Positions 32,508-41,634 are shown, counted from the first letter of the stretch. The stretch is 64,000 nucleotides of DNA from Enterobacter asburiae (GCF_024599655.1 NZ_CP102247.1:930001-994000), one strand, 5' to 3'. A program made the numbers and translations. The notes: a model not told the origin generated them from the sequence alone.

Positions 32508-33833
32508 ATGGCATTACAGGAAAAACTGATCGACGCTCTGGGCAGTTTTGCCACCAAATTCAACAGCTATCGCTACATCATGGCGATCAAGTCTGCTTTT
32601 ATTACCTTAATGCCGGTCATCATCGTTGGGGCATTCTCCGTGCTGATCTCCAACATGGTGCTGGATCCGAAAAACGGCCTGGCGAGCTTCCAGTCGCTGT
32701 CGTTTCTTGCCGCGCTAAAGCCGATCACCAGCGCGCTAAACTACGCCACGCTTAACTTCCTCAACATCGGCGCGGTGTTTTTGATTGGCGTGGAGCTGGG
32801 GCGGATTAACGGGATCAAATCCCTGTTCCCCGGCCTGCTGGCGGTGATCTGCTTCATCTGCGTGACGCCGACCACGGTGGAAATGCTGGTAGACGGCGAA
32901 ATGCACGTGGTGAAAGACGTGCTGATGCGCCAGTTCTCCGACACCCGCAGCCTGTTCCTCGGCATGTTTATCGCCATTCTCTCCGTCGAGGTCTACTGCT
33001 GGCTGGAAAACCGCAAGGGGCTGAAGATTAAGATGCCGGATACCGTACCGCCTAACGTGGCGGCATCGTTCTCGGCCCTGATCCCGGCGATTATCACCAC
33101 CACGGCGATTGCCACGTTTGGCTTCGTTTTCCACCAGCTTACCGGCATGTATCTCTACGACGCGGTCTACCAGGTGGTGCAGCAGCCGCTGGAGCGCGTG
33201 GTGCAAAGCCTGCCGGGCATTCTGCTGCTGATGTTTGTCGCCCAGCTGTTCTGGGTGATTGGTATTCATGGCAACCAGATGATCAAGCCGATCCGCGAGC
33301 CGCTGCTGCTGGGGGCGATCACCGTTAACATGAGCGCCTTTGAGCAGGGCAAAGAGGTGCCGAACATCATCACCATGCCGTTCTGGGACGTGTATATGAG
33401 CATCGGGGGGTCAGGGTTGACCATCGGCCTGCTGATCGCGGTGATGATCGCCACCAAACGTAAAGAGATGAAGGAGATCGCCAAGCTCTCTATTGGCCCC
33501 GGCATTTTCAACATTAACGAGCCGGTGATCTTCGGTATGCCAATCATGCTCAACCCGATCCTTGCCATTCCGTTCATCATTACGCCGCTGGTTACTGGCT
33601 CTATCGGTTACTTTGCGACGGTAACCGGTTTTGCCGGCAAAGCCGTCGTGATGGTGCCGTGGACCACACCGCCGCTGATTAACGCCTGGCTTTCCACCGC
33701 AGGCTCAATGGGGGCGGTGATAACTCAGCTTATTTGCATTGTCACTGCCGTCATTATCTATCTGCCGTTTGTGAAGATTGCCTCACGCCGTGCGGATCAG
33801 GCCGCGCTGCAGCAAGCTACCGATAACGCCTGA
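32508..33833 (+). CDS. PTS IIC permease, lactose/cellobiose family
   Basis: A 441-aa membrane component of a sugar phosphotransferase system (PTS_EIIC, Lac family). The conserved loops GIHGNQMIKPIREP and FNINEPVIFGMP bind sugar and accept it for phosphorylation. There is no IIA or IIB domain fused and none encoded nearby, so partner subunits must come from another locus. The ATG at 32508 follows GAGG. The GH1 glycosidase gene starts 7 bp downstream, so the pair is an operon. Confidence 0.92.
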   Translation: MALQEKLIDALGSFATKFNSYRYIMAIKSAFITLMPVIIVGAFSVLISNMVLDPKNGLASFQSLSFLAALKPITSALNYATLNFLNIGAVFLIGVELGRINGIKSLFPGLLAVICFICVTPTTVEMLVDGEMHVVKDVLMRQFSDTRSLFLGMFIAILSVEVYCWLENRKGLKIKMPDTVPPNVAASFSALIPAIITTTAIATFGFVFHQLTGMYLYDAVYQVVQQPLERVVQSLPGILLLMFVAQLFWVIGIHGNQMIKPIREPLLLGAITVNMSAFEQGKEVPNIITMPFWDVYMSIGGSGLTIGLLIAVMIATKRKEMKEIAKLSIGPGIFNINEPVIFGMPIMLNPILAIPFIITPLVTGSIGYFATVTGFAGKAVVMVPWTTPPLINAWLSTAGSMGAVITQLICIVTAVIIYLPFVKIASRRADQAALQQATDNA

Positions 33834-33840
33834 GGTGATG

Positions 33841-35268
33841 ATGAGCATAAAAAAGATAACCCTGCCGCAGGATTTTATTCTCGGCGCAGCGGCGTCAGCC
33901 TGGCAAACCGAAGGCTGGAGCGGCAAAAAACCGGGCCAGGATTCGTGGATCGATCTCTGGTACAAAAACGATCGTCACGTCTGGCATAACGGCTATGGAC
34001 CGGCGGTGGCGACCGATTTTATCAACCGCTTCCGCGAAGATGTCGCCCTGATGAAGCAGGCGGGGCTGACGCACTACCGGACCTCGATAAACTGGTCACG
34101 GTTTTTGACCGACTATGAAGACGTGACGATAGATGAGGAGTACGCCGCGTATTACGCCGCCCTGTTCGATGAAATGCACCGCCAGGGTATTGAACCGATG
34201 ATCTGCCTGGAGCATTACGAACTACCTGGCGTGCTGCTTGAGAAATACGGCGGCTGGGCGTCGAAGCATGTGGTTGAACTGTTTGTCCGCTACGCGGAAA
34301 AGGTGTTCGAACGCTTTCACGGCAGCGTCACCCGCTGGTTTACCTTCAATGAGCCGATTGTGGTACAGACCCGTGTTTATCTGGATGCGCTGCGCTGGCC
34401 GTACGAGCAGAACACCGGCACCTGGATGCAGTGGAATCACAACAAGGTGCTGGCGACGGCGAAGGTTGTGAAGCTGTTTCGGGAGAAAGGGTATGACGGT
34501 TCCGTAGGCTGTATTCTCAACCCGGAAGTAACCTATCCGCGGTCGCGTGCGCCGCACGACGTGCGGGCGGCGGAGATGTACGATCTTTTCTACAACCGTG
34601 TCTTTCTCGACCCGCTGGTGCACGGGCGCTATCCGCAGGCGCTCTTTACCCTGCTGGAGCAGCACCAGGTGGCGTGGGCCTATACGGATGACGAACTGGC
34701 GCTGATTGCCGACAACACCGTCGACGAATTAGGGATCAACCTCTACTACCCGCACCGGGTAAAAGCGCCTTCCCGCGCCTGGCATCCGGAGACCCCGTTC
34801 CACCCGGCGTATTACTACGAGCCGTTTGAGCTACCGGGGCGACGGATGAACAGATCCCGCGGTTGGGAGATTTATCCGCGCATTATCTACGACATGGCGA
34901 TGCGGATTAAAAAGGAGTACCGCAATATCGACTGGTTCGTGGCGGAAAGCGGAATGGGCGTTGAAAACGAAGCGCAGTTCCGCAACCGTGACGGCGTTAT
35001 CGAAGATACGTACCGGATCGATTTTATCAGCGAGCACCTCTACTACACGCTGCTGGCGCGCGAGGAGGGGGCGAACTGCCACGGCTATATGCTGTGGGCC
35101 TTTACCGACAACGTCTCGCCGATGAACGCCTTCAAAAACCGCTATGGGTTAATTGAAATCGATCTAGAAAACAACCGCGCCCGCCGTGCGAAAAAATCGG
35201 CCACCTGGTTCCGTCAGTTGCGCGATGAGCGCGTTCTGACGCTCAGCGTTGACGATGAATGGAAGTAA
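33841..35268 (+). CDS. GH1 family glycosidase (beta-glucosidase or 6-phospho-beta-glucosidase)
   Basis: A 475-aa TIM-barrel hydrolase of family GH1. The acid/base Glu171 is in FTFNEP and the nucleophile Glu369 in VAESGMG, with Ser in place of the usual Asn (ENG). Coupling to a PTS IIC suggests a phosphorylated disaccharide substrate. However, the Lys that contacts the 6-phosphate just before the C-terminal RYG in BglA/AscB-type enzymes is Asn433 here, with Lys432 one position earlier. Substrate assignment therefore stays open. It follows the permease after 7 bp (SD GAGG); the first of two adjacent ATGs at 33838 is also possible. Confidence 0.88.
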   Translation: MSIKKITLPQDFILGAAASAWQTEGWSGKKPGQDSWIDLWYKNDRHVWHNGYGPAVATDFINRFREDVALMKQAGLTHYRTSINWSRFLTDYEDVTIDEEYAAYYAALFDEMHRQGIEPMICLEHYELPGVLLEKYGGWASKHVVELFVRYAEKVFERFHGSVTRWFTFNEPIVVQTRVYLDALRWPYEQNTGTWMQWNHNKVLATAKVVKLFREKGYDGSVGCILNPEVTYPRSRAPHDVRAAEMYDLFYNRVFLDPLVHGRYPQALFTLLEQHQVAWAYTDDELALIADNTVDELGINLYYPHRVKAPSRAWHPETPFHPAYYYEPFELPGRRMNRSRGWEIYPRIIYDMAMRIKKEYRNIDWFVAESGMGVENEAQFRNRDGVIEDTYRIDFISEHLYYTLLAREEGANCHGYMLWAFTDNVSPMNAFKNRYGLIEIDLENNRARRAKKSATWFRQLRDERVLTLSVDDEWK

Positions 35269-35345
35269 GCGTTCTGATAAAATAGCGTACAAACTGGCCG
35301 GGAGGACGCCCGGCCTGCGCATTAACTGAAAAAACAGGTGAAAAC

Positions 35346-36119
35346 GTGGATAAGGCTGTCATCCTGCCGGAAAAAAAACAGTACCAGGAAATTGGCGAGG
35401 ATTTACGGGCGCAAATTATCCAGGGGCATTATCCCGTTGGGTCGCGCCTGCCGCCGGAGCGCAACATTGCCGAGACCTATGGCGTAAGCCGCACTATCGT
35501 GCGCGAGGCGCTGCTGATGCTGGAGCTGCAGGGCACGGTGGATATCCGTCAGGGCTCGGGTGTTTACGTCATGCGCATCCCCGACGAACATGAAAATGAG
35601 GAAGAGCGTTTCCTTAACAGCGACGTGGGCCCGTTTGAGATTTTGCAGGCTCGCCAGCTGCTCGAAAGCAACATCGCAGCTTTTGCCGCCAAAATGGCGA
35701 CGCGGGCGGATATCGATAATCTGCGCCGCATCATCGAGCAGGAACAGCGCGCCATTGCCGCGGACGACAACAGCCAGGACAACAACAAGATGTTCCACCT
35801 GGTGCTGGCGGGCGCAACGCAAAATCAGATGCTGCTGGCAACAGTGGAAAGTATCTGGCACCACATGGACAGCAGCCCGCTGTGGCAGCAGTTTAACGTC
35901 CATATTGCCAGTCGTGCGTATCGCCTGAAGTGGCTCGGCGACCGGCAAACCATTCTTGCTGCCCTGCGCCGTCGCGACGTGATGGGGGCCTGGCAGGCCA
36001 TGTTCCAGCATCTGGAAAATGTGAAAAAAAGTTTGCTGGAGCTGTCTGATGAAGATGCGCCGGATTTCGACGGTTATCTGTTTGAGTCAGTTCCTCTTTT
36101 TCAGGGGAAACTGATATGA
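35346..36119 (+). CDS. GntR-family regulator, UxuR/ExuR-like
   Basis: A 257-aa regulator of the FadR subfamily. An N-terminal winged helix (GSRLPPERNIAETYGVSRTIVREALLMLE) precedes an all-helical FCD effector domain beginning at GPFEILQARQLLESNIA. It is closest to UxuR and ExuR, the hexuronate regulators, in those two segments. It starts with GTG. It lies 77 bp after the glycosidase and overlaps the next gene by 4 bp. It may add a second control to the sugar locus; the ligand is unknown. Confidence 0.88.
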   Translation: MDKAVILPEKKQYQEIGEDLRAQIIQGHYPVGSRLPPERNIAETYGVSRTIVREALLMLELQGTVDIRQGSGVYVMRIPDEHENEEERFLNSDVGPFEILQARQLLESNIAAFAAKMATRADIDNLRRIIEQEQRAIAADDNSQDNNKMFHLVLAGATQNQMLLATVESIWHHMDSSPLWQQFNVHIASRAYRLKWLGDRQTILAALRRRDVMGAWQAMFQHLENVKKSLLELSDEDAPDFDGYLFESVPLFQGKLI

Positions 36120-36592
36120 AGATCCTCCCGCTGTACGCCGCGCCGCAGTTTGCGGAGCAGGTGATCGACTGGATCTGGCAGGCCTTCGGTGACGGCCTGC
36201 CGCGTGAATTTTTCCAGAGCGTTATCGATCACAGCCAGACGCCTGAAGCGCTGCCGATGACGTTTATTGCCGTTGAGGATGAACGTCTTCTGGGCACCGT
36301 CGGATTATGGCGCTGCGATCTCATCACGCGTCAGGATCTTTATCCCTGGCTGGCGGCGCTGTACGTGGATGAGGCGGCGCGAGGAAAAGGACTCGCGGGT
36401 AAGCTTCAGGAGCATGTTATTGCGTATGCCGTGCAGGCCGGGTACACCGAGCTGCATCTGTGGTCTGCCTGCCGCGACTTTTACGAACGTTACGGCTGGC
36501 AGTATATCGGTGATGGGCTGGAATACCCCAACACGCGGGTTCACCTCTACCGTTATTCGCTTTGCGCTTCCGCAAGAGAGGCAACGGAGTGA
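36116..36592 (+). CDS. GNAT-family N-acetyltransferase
   Basis: A 158-aa acetyltransferase. Motif A is ALYVDEAARGKGLAGKLQEH, with the acetyl-CoA-binding RGKGLAG loop, and the C-terminal FYERYGW motif is typical. The substrate is unknown. Its ATG overlaps the GntR stop (ATGA, 36116-36119), so translation is coupled. Its 3' end overlaps the convergent galR by 40 bp. Confidence 0.9.
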   Translation: MKILPLYAAPQFAEQVIDWIWQAFGDGLPREFFQSVIDHSQTPEALPMTFIAVEDERLLGTVGLWRCDLITRQDLYPWLAALYVDEAARGKGLAGKLQEHVIAYAVQAGYTELHLWSACRDFYERYGWQYIGDGLEYPNTRVHLYRYSLCASAREATE

Positions 36593-37569
36593 CGGCGAAC
36601 CAGCGTCGGGCTAAACAGATGCGTAATTTCCGGCGGCTGGCGCTGTTCAGCCAGCGCTAACGCCAGCTCGGCGGCCTGCGTTGCCATGGTGATAATCGGG
36701 TAGCGCACGGTGGTCAGACGCGGGCGCACGTAGCGAGAGACCAGCACGTCATCGAAGCCAATCAGCGAAATTTCTGCCGGTACCTCAATCCCGTTGTCAT
36801 TCAACACCCCCATTGCCCCTGCGGCCATCGAGTCGTTATAGCTGGCAACCGCCGTGAAATTCCGTCCGCGACCCAGCAGCTCGGTCATGGCCTGTTCACC
36901 GCCGCTTTCATCCGGTTCACCGTAGGCCACCAGGCGATCGTTACACGGCAGTCCGTTTTCGCGCAGGGCATCGTAGTAGCCCTGCAGGCGGTCTTCTGCA
37001 TCAGAAATTGGGTGATTAGAACAGAGATAGCCAATCCGGGTGTGACCCTGCTGAATCAGATGACGGGTCGCAAGCCATGCGCCGTAGCGGTCGTCGAGCG
37101 CCACGCAGCGTTTTTCAAACCCGGGAATTATGCGGTTGATGATGACCATCCCGGGGATCTGCTTCATCAGATGAATCAGTTCGGCATCCGGGATCATTTT
37201 GGCGTGTACCACCAGCGCCGCGCAGCGGTGGCGGATCAGCTGCTCGATGGCCTGGCGTTCTTTTTGTTCATTATGATAGCCATTGCCGATCAGCAAAAAA
37301 TTGCCTGTCTGATAAGAAACCTGTTCAACGGCTTTCACCATCGCGCCGAAAAAGGGATCGGAGACATCTCCCACCACCAGACCAATGGTTTCTGTGGACT
37401 GCTGGGCGAGTGCGCGGGCATTGGCATTAGGATGATAATTCAGGGATTCCATGGCGGTTTGTACCGCCTGGCGCGATGCGTCACTGGCTTTCGGTGAGTC
37501 GTTAATCACGCGGGAGACGGTTGCCACCGACACTCCTGCCAGACGGGCCACATCCTTTATTGTCGCCAT
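36553..37569 (-). CDS. galR: Galactose operon repressor GalR
   Basis: A LacI-family repressor of 338 aa (E. coli 343). The DNA-binding N terminus MATIKDVARLAGVSVATVSR is identical to GalR in the recognition helix. Assignment to galR over galS rests on sequence and on position next to omrB-omrA-aas as in E. coli. It represses galactose uptake and metabolism genes unless galactose is bound. Confidence 0.95.
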   Translation of the reverse strand: MATIKDVARLAGVSVATVSRVINDSPKASDASRQAVQTAMESLNYHPNANARALAQQSTETIGLVVGDVSDPFFGAMVKAVEQVSYQTGNFLLIGNGYHNEQKERQAIEQLIRHRCAALVVHAKMIPDAELIHLMKQIPGMVIINRIIPGFEKRCVALDDRYGAWLATRHLIQQGHTRIGYLCSNHPISDAEDRLQGYYDALRENGLPCNDRLVAYGEPDESGGEQAMTELLGRGRNFTAVASYNDSMAAGAMGVLNDNGIEVPAEISLIGFDDVLVSRYVRPRLTTVRYPIITMATQAAELALALAEQRQPPEITHLFSPTLVRRHSVASLAEAQSE

Positions 37570-37587
37570 TCATTACCTTCTTATTGG

Positions 37588-37704
37588 GGGTAAGCGTTTA
37601 CACACCAATTAGTGTTGCGGAAAAGCGGCGCGCATTCAAGGGGAGCGGATTTCCGCTCTCCACAAACGTGACGCAGGACAACCCTGGCGGTGTAATCGTT
37701 ACAC
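37588..37704. promoter_or_regulatory. GalR-type operator candidates upstream of galR
   Basis: GGGTAAGCGTTTACAC (37588-37603) fits the right half of the GalR/GalS consensus GTGTAANCGNTTACAC well. GTGTAATCGTTACAC (37690-37704) has both perfect half-sites but a centre one base short. They lie 19 and 121 bp upstream of the galR start and could mediate autoregulation. Confidence 0.5.
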
Positions 37705-37740
37705 GCGCAGTCATGTCTGAAGAATGTCAATCTGAACCTT

Positions 37741-37758
37741 TGGTTACACTTTGCCTCA
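37741..37758 (+). promoter_or_regulatory. Shared upstream box of omrB (OmpR-site candidate)
   Basis: TGGTTACACTTTGCCTCA lies 73 bp before the omrB 5' end. A matching box, TGGTTGCACTTCGGCTCA, lies 72 bp before omrA at 37942-37959. The equal spacing and conservation of 15 of 18 bases suggest the OmpR-binding element known to activate both RNAs. Confidence 0.6.
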
Positions 37759-37813
37759 GGCTGTTGCGATTGTCCGATGGCGGTGACGTCAAAGAGGTTG
37801 ATACAGTCGAGAT

Positions 37814-37897
37814 CCCAGAGGTATTGATAGGTGGAATCAACTCCGGTTGATTAACACGCTTTACACCAACCTGCGTTTTTACGCAGGTTTTTTTTTT
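37814..37897 (+). ncRNA. omrB: Small RNA OmrB
   Basis: A small RNA of about 84 nt that, with Hfq, represses outer-membrane protein and other mRNAs. The 5' end CCCAGAGGTATTGATAGGTG is the conserved seed, identical to E. coli OmrB. An internal hairpin (AATCAAC 37835-37841, loop TCCG, GTTGATT 37846-37852) and a terminator CCTGCGT-TTTT-ACGCAGG with a T run follow. A -10-like TACAGT lies at 37802-37807. Confidence 0.93.
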
Positions 37898-37941
37898 GCC
37901 TGACAGTTCAACCTGTAACAGCAACAGAGAATATTCACACC

Positions 37942-37959
37942 TGGTTGCACTTCGGCTCA
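37942..37959 (+). promoter_or_regulatory. Shared upstream box of omrA (OmpR-site candidate)
   Basis: TGGTTGCACTTCGGCTCA, 72 bp before the omrA 5' end and matching the box before omrB at the same distance. Confidence 0.6.
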
Positions 37960-38013
37960 TTCCCTTGCGTTTTCCTGCTGGCGAAGCGCAGGGTGAACGG
38001 CCAGAATCAAGAT

Positions 38014-38099
38014 CCCAGAGGTATTGATTGGTGAGAATTCTTAGTACGGTTTCGTACTCATCTCTTGCACCAACCTGCGCGGATGCGCAGGTTTTTTTT
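38014..38099 (+). ncRNA. omrA: Small RNA OmrA
   Basis: The twin of OmrB, about 86 nt. The 5' seed CCCAGAGGTATTGATTGGTG is identical to E. coli OmrA. An internal hairpin (AGTACG 38043-38048, loop GTTT, CGTACT 38053-38058) differs completely in sequence from that of OmrB but has the same shape. The terminator is CCTGCGC-GGAT-GCGCAGG with eight T. It lies between omrB and aas, as in E. coli. Confidence 0.94.
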
Positions 38100-38194
38100 C
38101 GCCTCCACTTTTGCTGTCGCTCCCGTATCACTTCTCGTGTAATCTGCCACCATTTACTATCAACCCTCCACACTGGCTGGCAAAGGGAGTTGAG

Positions 38195-40354
38195 ATGCTA
38201 TTTGGGTTCTTCCGTACACTATTCCGTATTCTCTTTCGCATCCGCGTTACTGGCGATGCCCAGGCGCTTCGCGGCGAACGCGTTCTTATCACACCAAATC
38301 ATGTTTCCTTTATAGATGGCATCCTGCTGGCGCTGTTTCTGCCCGTGCGCCCGGTGTTTGCGGTCTATACCTCTATTAGCCAGCAGTGGTACATGCGCTG
38401 GCTCACGCCGCTGATTGATTTTGTGCCGCTCGACCCGACAAAGCCGATGATGATTAAGCATCTGGTACGTCTGGTCGAGCAGGGTCGTCCGGTGGTCATT
38501 TTCCCGGAAGGGCGTATTTCAGTGACCGGTTCGCTGATGAAAATCTACGACGGCGCGGGGTTTGTCGCGGCGAAATCAAAAGCGACCGTGGTGCCGCTGC
38601 GCATTGAAGGCGCAGAGCTGAGCCATTTCAGCCGCCTGAAGGGGCGGGTGAAGCAGCGTCTGTTCCCAAAAATCACGCTGCATATTCTGCCGCCAACGTC
38701 GTTACCGATGCCGGACGCGCCGCGTGCCCGCGATCGCCGTAAAATCGCCGGAGAAATGCTGCACCAGATTATGATGGAAGCGCGCATGGCCGTGCGTCCG
38801 CGCGAAACGCTGTACGAATCTCTGCTTTCCGCGCAGTACCGCTATGGCGCGAAGAAAAACTGCATCGAAGACATCAACTTTACTCCGGATACCTATCGCA
38901 AACTGCTGACCAAGACCCTGTTTGTGGGCCGTATTCTTGAGAAGTACAGCAAGAAGGGCGAGAAAATTGGCCTGATGCTGCCTAACGCGGGCATCAGCGC
39001 GGCGGTGATTTTTGGTGCGGTTTCCCGGGGGCGCATCCCGGCCATGATGAACTACACGGCGGGCGTGAAAGGGCTGACCAGCGCCATCACCGCGGCCCAG
39101 ATTAATACCGTCTTTACCTCTCGTCAGTTCCTGGACAAAGGCAAGCTCTGGCATCTTCCCGAGCAGCTCACCCAGGTGCGCTGGGTCTTCCTGGAGGATC
39201 TGAAAGCGGACGTCACCACCGGCGACAAGCTGTGGATTTTTGCCCACCTGCTGATGCCGCGTCTGGCACAGGTCAAACAGCAGCCGGAAGATGACGCGAT
39301 TATCCTCTTCACGTCGGGATCGGAGGGCAACCCGAAAGGCGTCGTCCACAGCCACAAGAGCATTCTGGCGAACGTTGAGCAGATTAAAAGCATCGCCGAC
39401 TTTACCGCGGATGACCGTTTTATGTCTGCGCTGCCGCTGTTCCACTCTTTTGGCCTGACGGTGGGGCTGTTTACGCCGCTGCTGACCGGCGCAGAAGTGT
39501 TCCTCTATCCAAGCCCGCTGCATTACCGCATTGTGCCGGAGCTGGTGTATGACCGTAACTGCACCGTGCTGTTCGGCACCTCAACGTTCCTCGGCAACTA
39601 CGCGCGTTTCGCCAATCCGTATGACTTCTATCGCGTGCGGTATGTGGTGGCCGGTGCGGAAAAACTGCAGGAGAGCACGCGTCAGATCTGGCAGGACAAG
39701 TTCGGCCTGCGCATTCTCGAAGGCTATGGCGTTACCGAGTGTGCTCCCGTGGTCTCGATTAACGTACCGATGGCGGCGAAGCCGGGTACGGTGGGCCGAA
39801 TTCTGCCGGGAATGGATGCGCGTCTGCTGGCCGTGCCGGGCATTGAGGACGGTGGCCGTCTGCAGCTGAAAGGGCCAAACGTGATGAACGGTTATCTGCG
39901 CGTGGAAAACCCAGGCGTGCTGGAGGTCCCGACGGCGGAAAACGTCAACGGCGAGATTGAAACCGGCTGGTACGACACCGGTGATATTGTCCGTTTTGAT
40001 GAACAAGGCTTTGTTCAGATTCAGGGACGTGCGAAACGCTTCGCCAAAATCGCCGGTGAAATGGTCTCTCTGGAAATGGTTGAGCAGCTGGCGACGGCCG
40101 TGTCCGCAGATAAGATGCATGCGACGGTGGTGAAGAGCGATGCCAGCAAAGGCGAGGCGCTGGTGCTGTTTACGACCGACGGCGAGCTTAAGCGCGACAG
40201 GTTACTGAGCTATGCGCGTGAACACGGTATCCCTGAACTGGCAGTGCCGCGCGATATTCGCTTCCTGAAGCAGCTCCCGGTGCTGGGTAGCGGGAAGCCC
40301 GATTTCGTGAGCCTGAAAGCCATGGTTGAAGAGGCGGAACAGCAAAATGCGTGA
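38195..40354 (+). CDS. aas: Bifunctional lysophospholipid acyltransferase / acyl-ACP synthetase Aas
   Basis: Re-acylates 2-acyl-lysophosphatidylethanolamine on the inner leaflet. It is 719 aa, the E. coli length, starting MLFGFFRTLF after AAGGGAG. An N-terminal PlsC-type acyltransferase domain carries NHVSFIDG (HxxxxD) and FPEGRIS. A C-terminal AMP-forming synthetase carries the P-loop-like TSGSEGNPKGV and GWYDTGDI. It overlaps lplT by 8 bp, which supplies the lysophospholipid substrate. Confidence 0.97.
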   Translation: MLFGFFRTLFRILFRIRVTGDAQALRGERVLITPNHVSFIDGILLALFLPVRPVFAVYTSISQQWYMRWLTPLIDFVPLDPTKPMMIKHLVRLVEQGRPVVIFPEGRISVTGSLMKIYDGAGFVAAKSKATVVPLRIEGAELSHFSRLKGRVKQRLFPKITLHILPPTSLPMPDAPRARDRRKIAGEMLHQIMMEARMAVRPRETLYESLLSAQYRYGAKKNCIEDINFTPDTYRKLLTKTLFVGRILEKYSKKGEKIGLMLPNAGISAAVIFGAVSRGRIPAMMNYTAGVKGLTSAITAAQINTVFTSRQFLDKGKLWHLPEQLTQVRWVFLEDLKADVTTGDKLWIFAHLLMPRLAQVKQQPEDDAIILFTSGSEGNPKGVVHSHKSILANVEQIKSIADFTADDRFMSALPLFHSFGLTVGLFTPLLTGAEVFLYPSPLHYRIVPELVYDRNCTVLFGTSTFLGNYARFANPYDFYRVRYVVAGAEKLQESTRQIWQDKFGLRILEGYGVTECAPVVSINVPMAAKPGTVGRILPGMDARLLAVPGIEDGGRLQLKGPNVMNGYLRVENPGVLEVPTAENVNGEIETGWYDTGDIVRFDEQGFVQIQGRAKRFAKIAGEMVSLEMVEQLATAVSADKMHATVVKSDASKGEALVLFTTDGELKRDRLLSYAREHGIPELAVPRDIRFLKQLPVLGSGKPDFVSLKAMVEEAEQQNA

Positions 40355-41540
40355 GTCAGTACACACTAACACATCGCTCAGATCGAAAGGCATGATGGCC
40401 GTTATCGCCGCACAGTTTCTCTCTGCGTTTGGTGATAACGCGCTGCTGTTTGCCACTCTGGCGCTGCTGAAGGCCGAATTTTACCCCGACTGGAGCCAGC
40501 CGATCCTGCAGATGGTGTTTGTGGGCGCTTACATTATTTTTGCTCCGTTCGTTGGGCAGGTGGCAGACAGCTTCCCTAAAGGACGGGTGATGATGTTTGC
40601 CAACGGTCTCAAGCTGCTGGGTGCCGCCAGCATTTGCTTTGGCTTCAACCCGTTTATTGGCTACACGCTGGTGGGCATTGGCGCCGCCGCCTACTCTCCG
40701 GCGAAGTATGGCATTCTCGGAGAACTGACCACGGGCGATAAGCTGGTGAAAGCCAACGGCCTGATGGAGTCGTCAACCATTGCTGCCATCCTGCTCGGAT
40801 CCGTGGCGGGCGGCGTGCTGGCCGACTGGCATGTCCTGGCGGCACTGGGCGTATGCGCGGCGGTGTATGGCGGCGCGGTCGTGGCGAACCTGTTTATTCC
40901 CAAACTGCCTGTGGCTCGCCCGGGGCAATCCTGGCGCTTTAAACCGATGACCGGCAGTTTCTTTACCGCCTGTCGCGTGCTGTGGCGTAACGGAGAAACG
41001 CGTTTCTCCCTGATGGGAACCAGTATGTTCTGGGGCGCGGGCGTCACGCTGCGCTTCCTGCTGGTGCTGTGGGTGCCCGTGGCGCTGGGGATTACTGACA
41101 ACGCGACGCCGACCTATCTGAATGCGATGGTGGCCATCGGCATTGTGGTGGGGGCAGGCGCGGCGGCGAAGCTGGTGACGCTCGAGACGGTAGCACGCTG
41201 CATGCCCGCAGGGATCCTGATTGGCGCCGTGGTGCTGATTTTCTCGCTGCAACATGCGTTATTGCCTGCCTATGTCCTCCTCATTCTGATTGGTATTCTG
41301 GGCGGTTTCTTCGTGGTGCCGCTGAACGCGTTGCTGCAGGAGCGTGGCAAGCAGACCGTCGGGGCGGGGAATGCCATCGCGGTACAAAACCTGGGTGAAA
41401 ACCTGGCGATGCTGTTGATGCTGGGGCTCTACTCGCTGGCGGTGAAAGTTGGCGTGCCGGTGGTGGGGATTGGCGTCGGGTTTGGTGGGCTCTTCGCGCT
41501 GGCGATTGCGGGATTGTGGATCTGGCAGCGTCGGCGTTGA
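40347..41540 (+). CDS. lplT: Lysophospholipid transporter LplT
   Basis: An MFS flippase of 397 aa with 12 helices that moves lysophospholipids from the outer to the inner leaflet of the cytoplasmic membrane for Aas. The start MRESVHTN at 40347 lies inside the end of aas (8-bp overlap), the same as in E. coli. The family pattern AAQFLSAFGDNALLFATLALL is at the N terminus. Confidence 0.97.
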   Translation: MRESVHTNTSLRSKGMMAVIAAQFLSAFGDNALLFATLALLKAEFYPDWSQPILQMVFVGAYIIFAPFVGQVADSFPKGRVMMFANGLKLLGAASICFGFNPFIGYTLVGIGAAAYSPAKYGILGELTTGDKLVKANGLMESSTIAAILLGSVAGGVLADWHVLAALGVCAAVYGGAVVANLFIPKLPVARPGQSWRFKPMTGSFFTACRVLWRNGETRFSLMGTSMFWGAGVTLRFLLVLWVPVALGITDNATPTYLNAMVAIGIVVGAGAAAKLVTLETVARCMPAGILIGAVVLIFSLQHALLPAYVLLILIGILGGFFVVPLNALLQERGKQTVGAGNAIAVQNLGENLAMLLMLGLYSLAVKVGVPVVGIGVGFGGLFALAIAGLWIWQRRR

Positions 41541-41548
41541 TATATATA

Positions 41549-41623
41549 GCCGGGTGGCGGCTTCGCCTTACCCGGCCTACGTTTGCGCACCTGTAGGCCC
41601 GGTAAGCGCAGCGCCACCGGGCA
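41549..41623. repeat. BIME: two inverted REP units
   Basis: GCCGGGTGGCGGCTTCGCCT-type REP at 41549-41580 and an inverted REP at 41592-41623 (GTAGGCCCGGTAAGCGCAGC...), separated by 11 bp. They lie between the convergent lplT and tas, the usual place for a bacterial interspersed mosaic element. Confidence 0.9.
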
Positions 41624-41634
41624 AAAGCATCAGG

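Noticed and set aside
37521..37850. Open frame across galR, its upstream region and omrB
   Set aside because: It overlaps galR antisense and the omrB RNA and has no ribosome-binding site.
38701..39523. 273-codon open frame antisense to aas
   Set aside because: It is a shadow of aas with no independent evidence.
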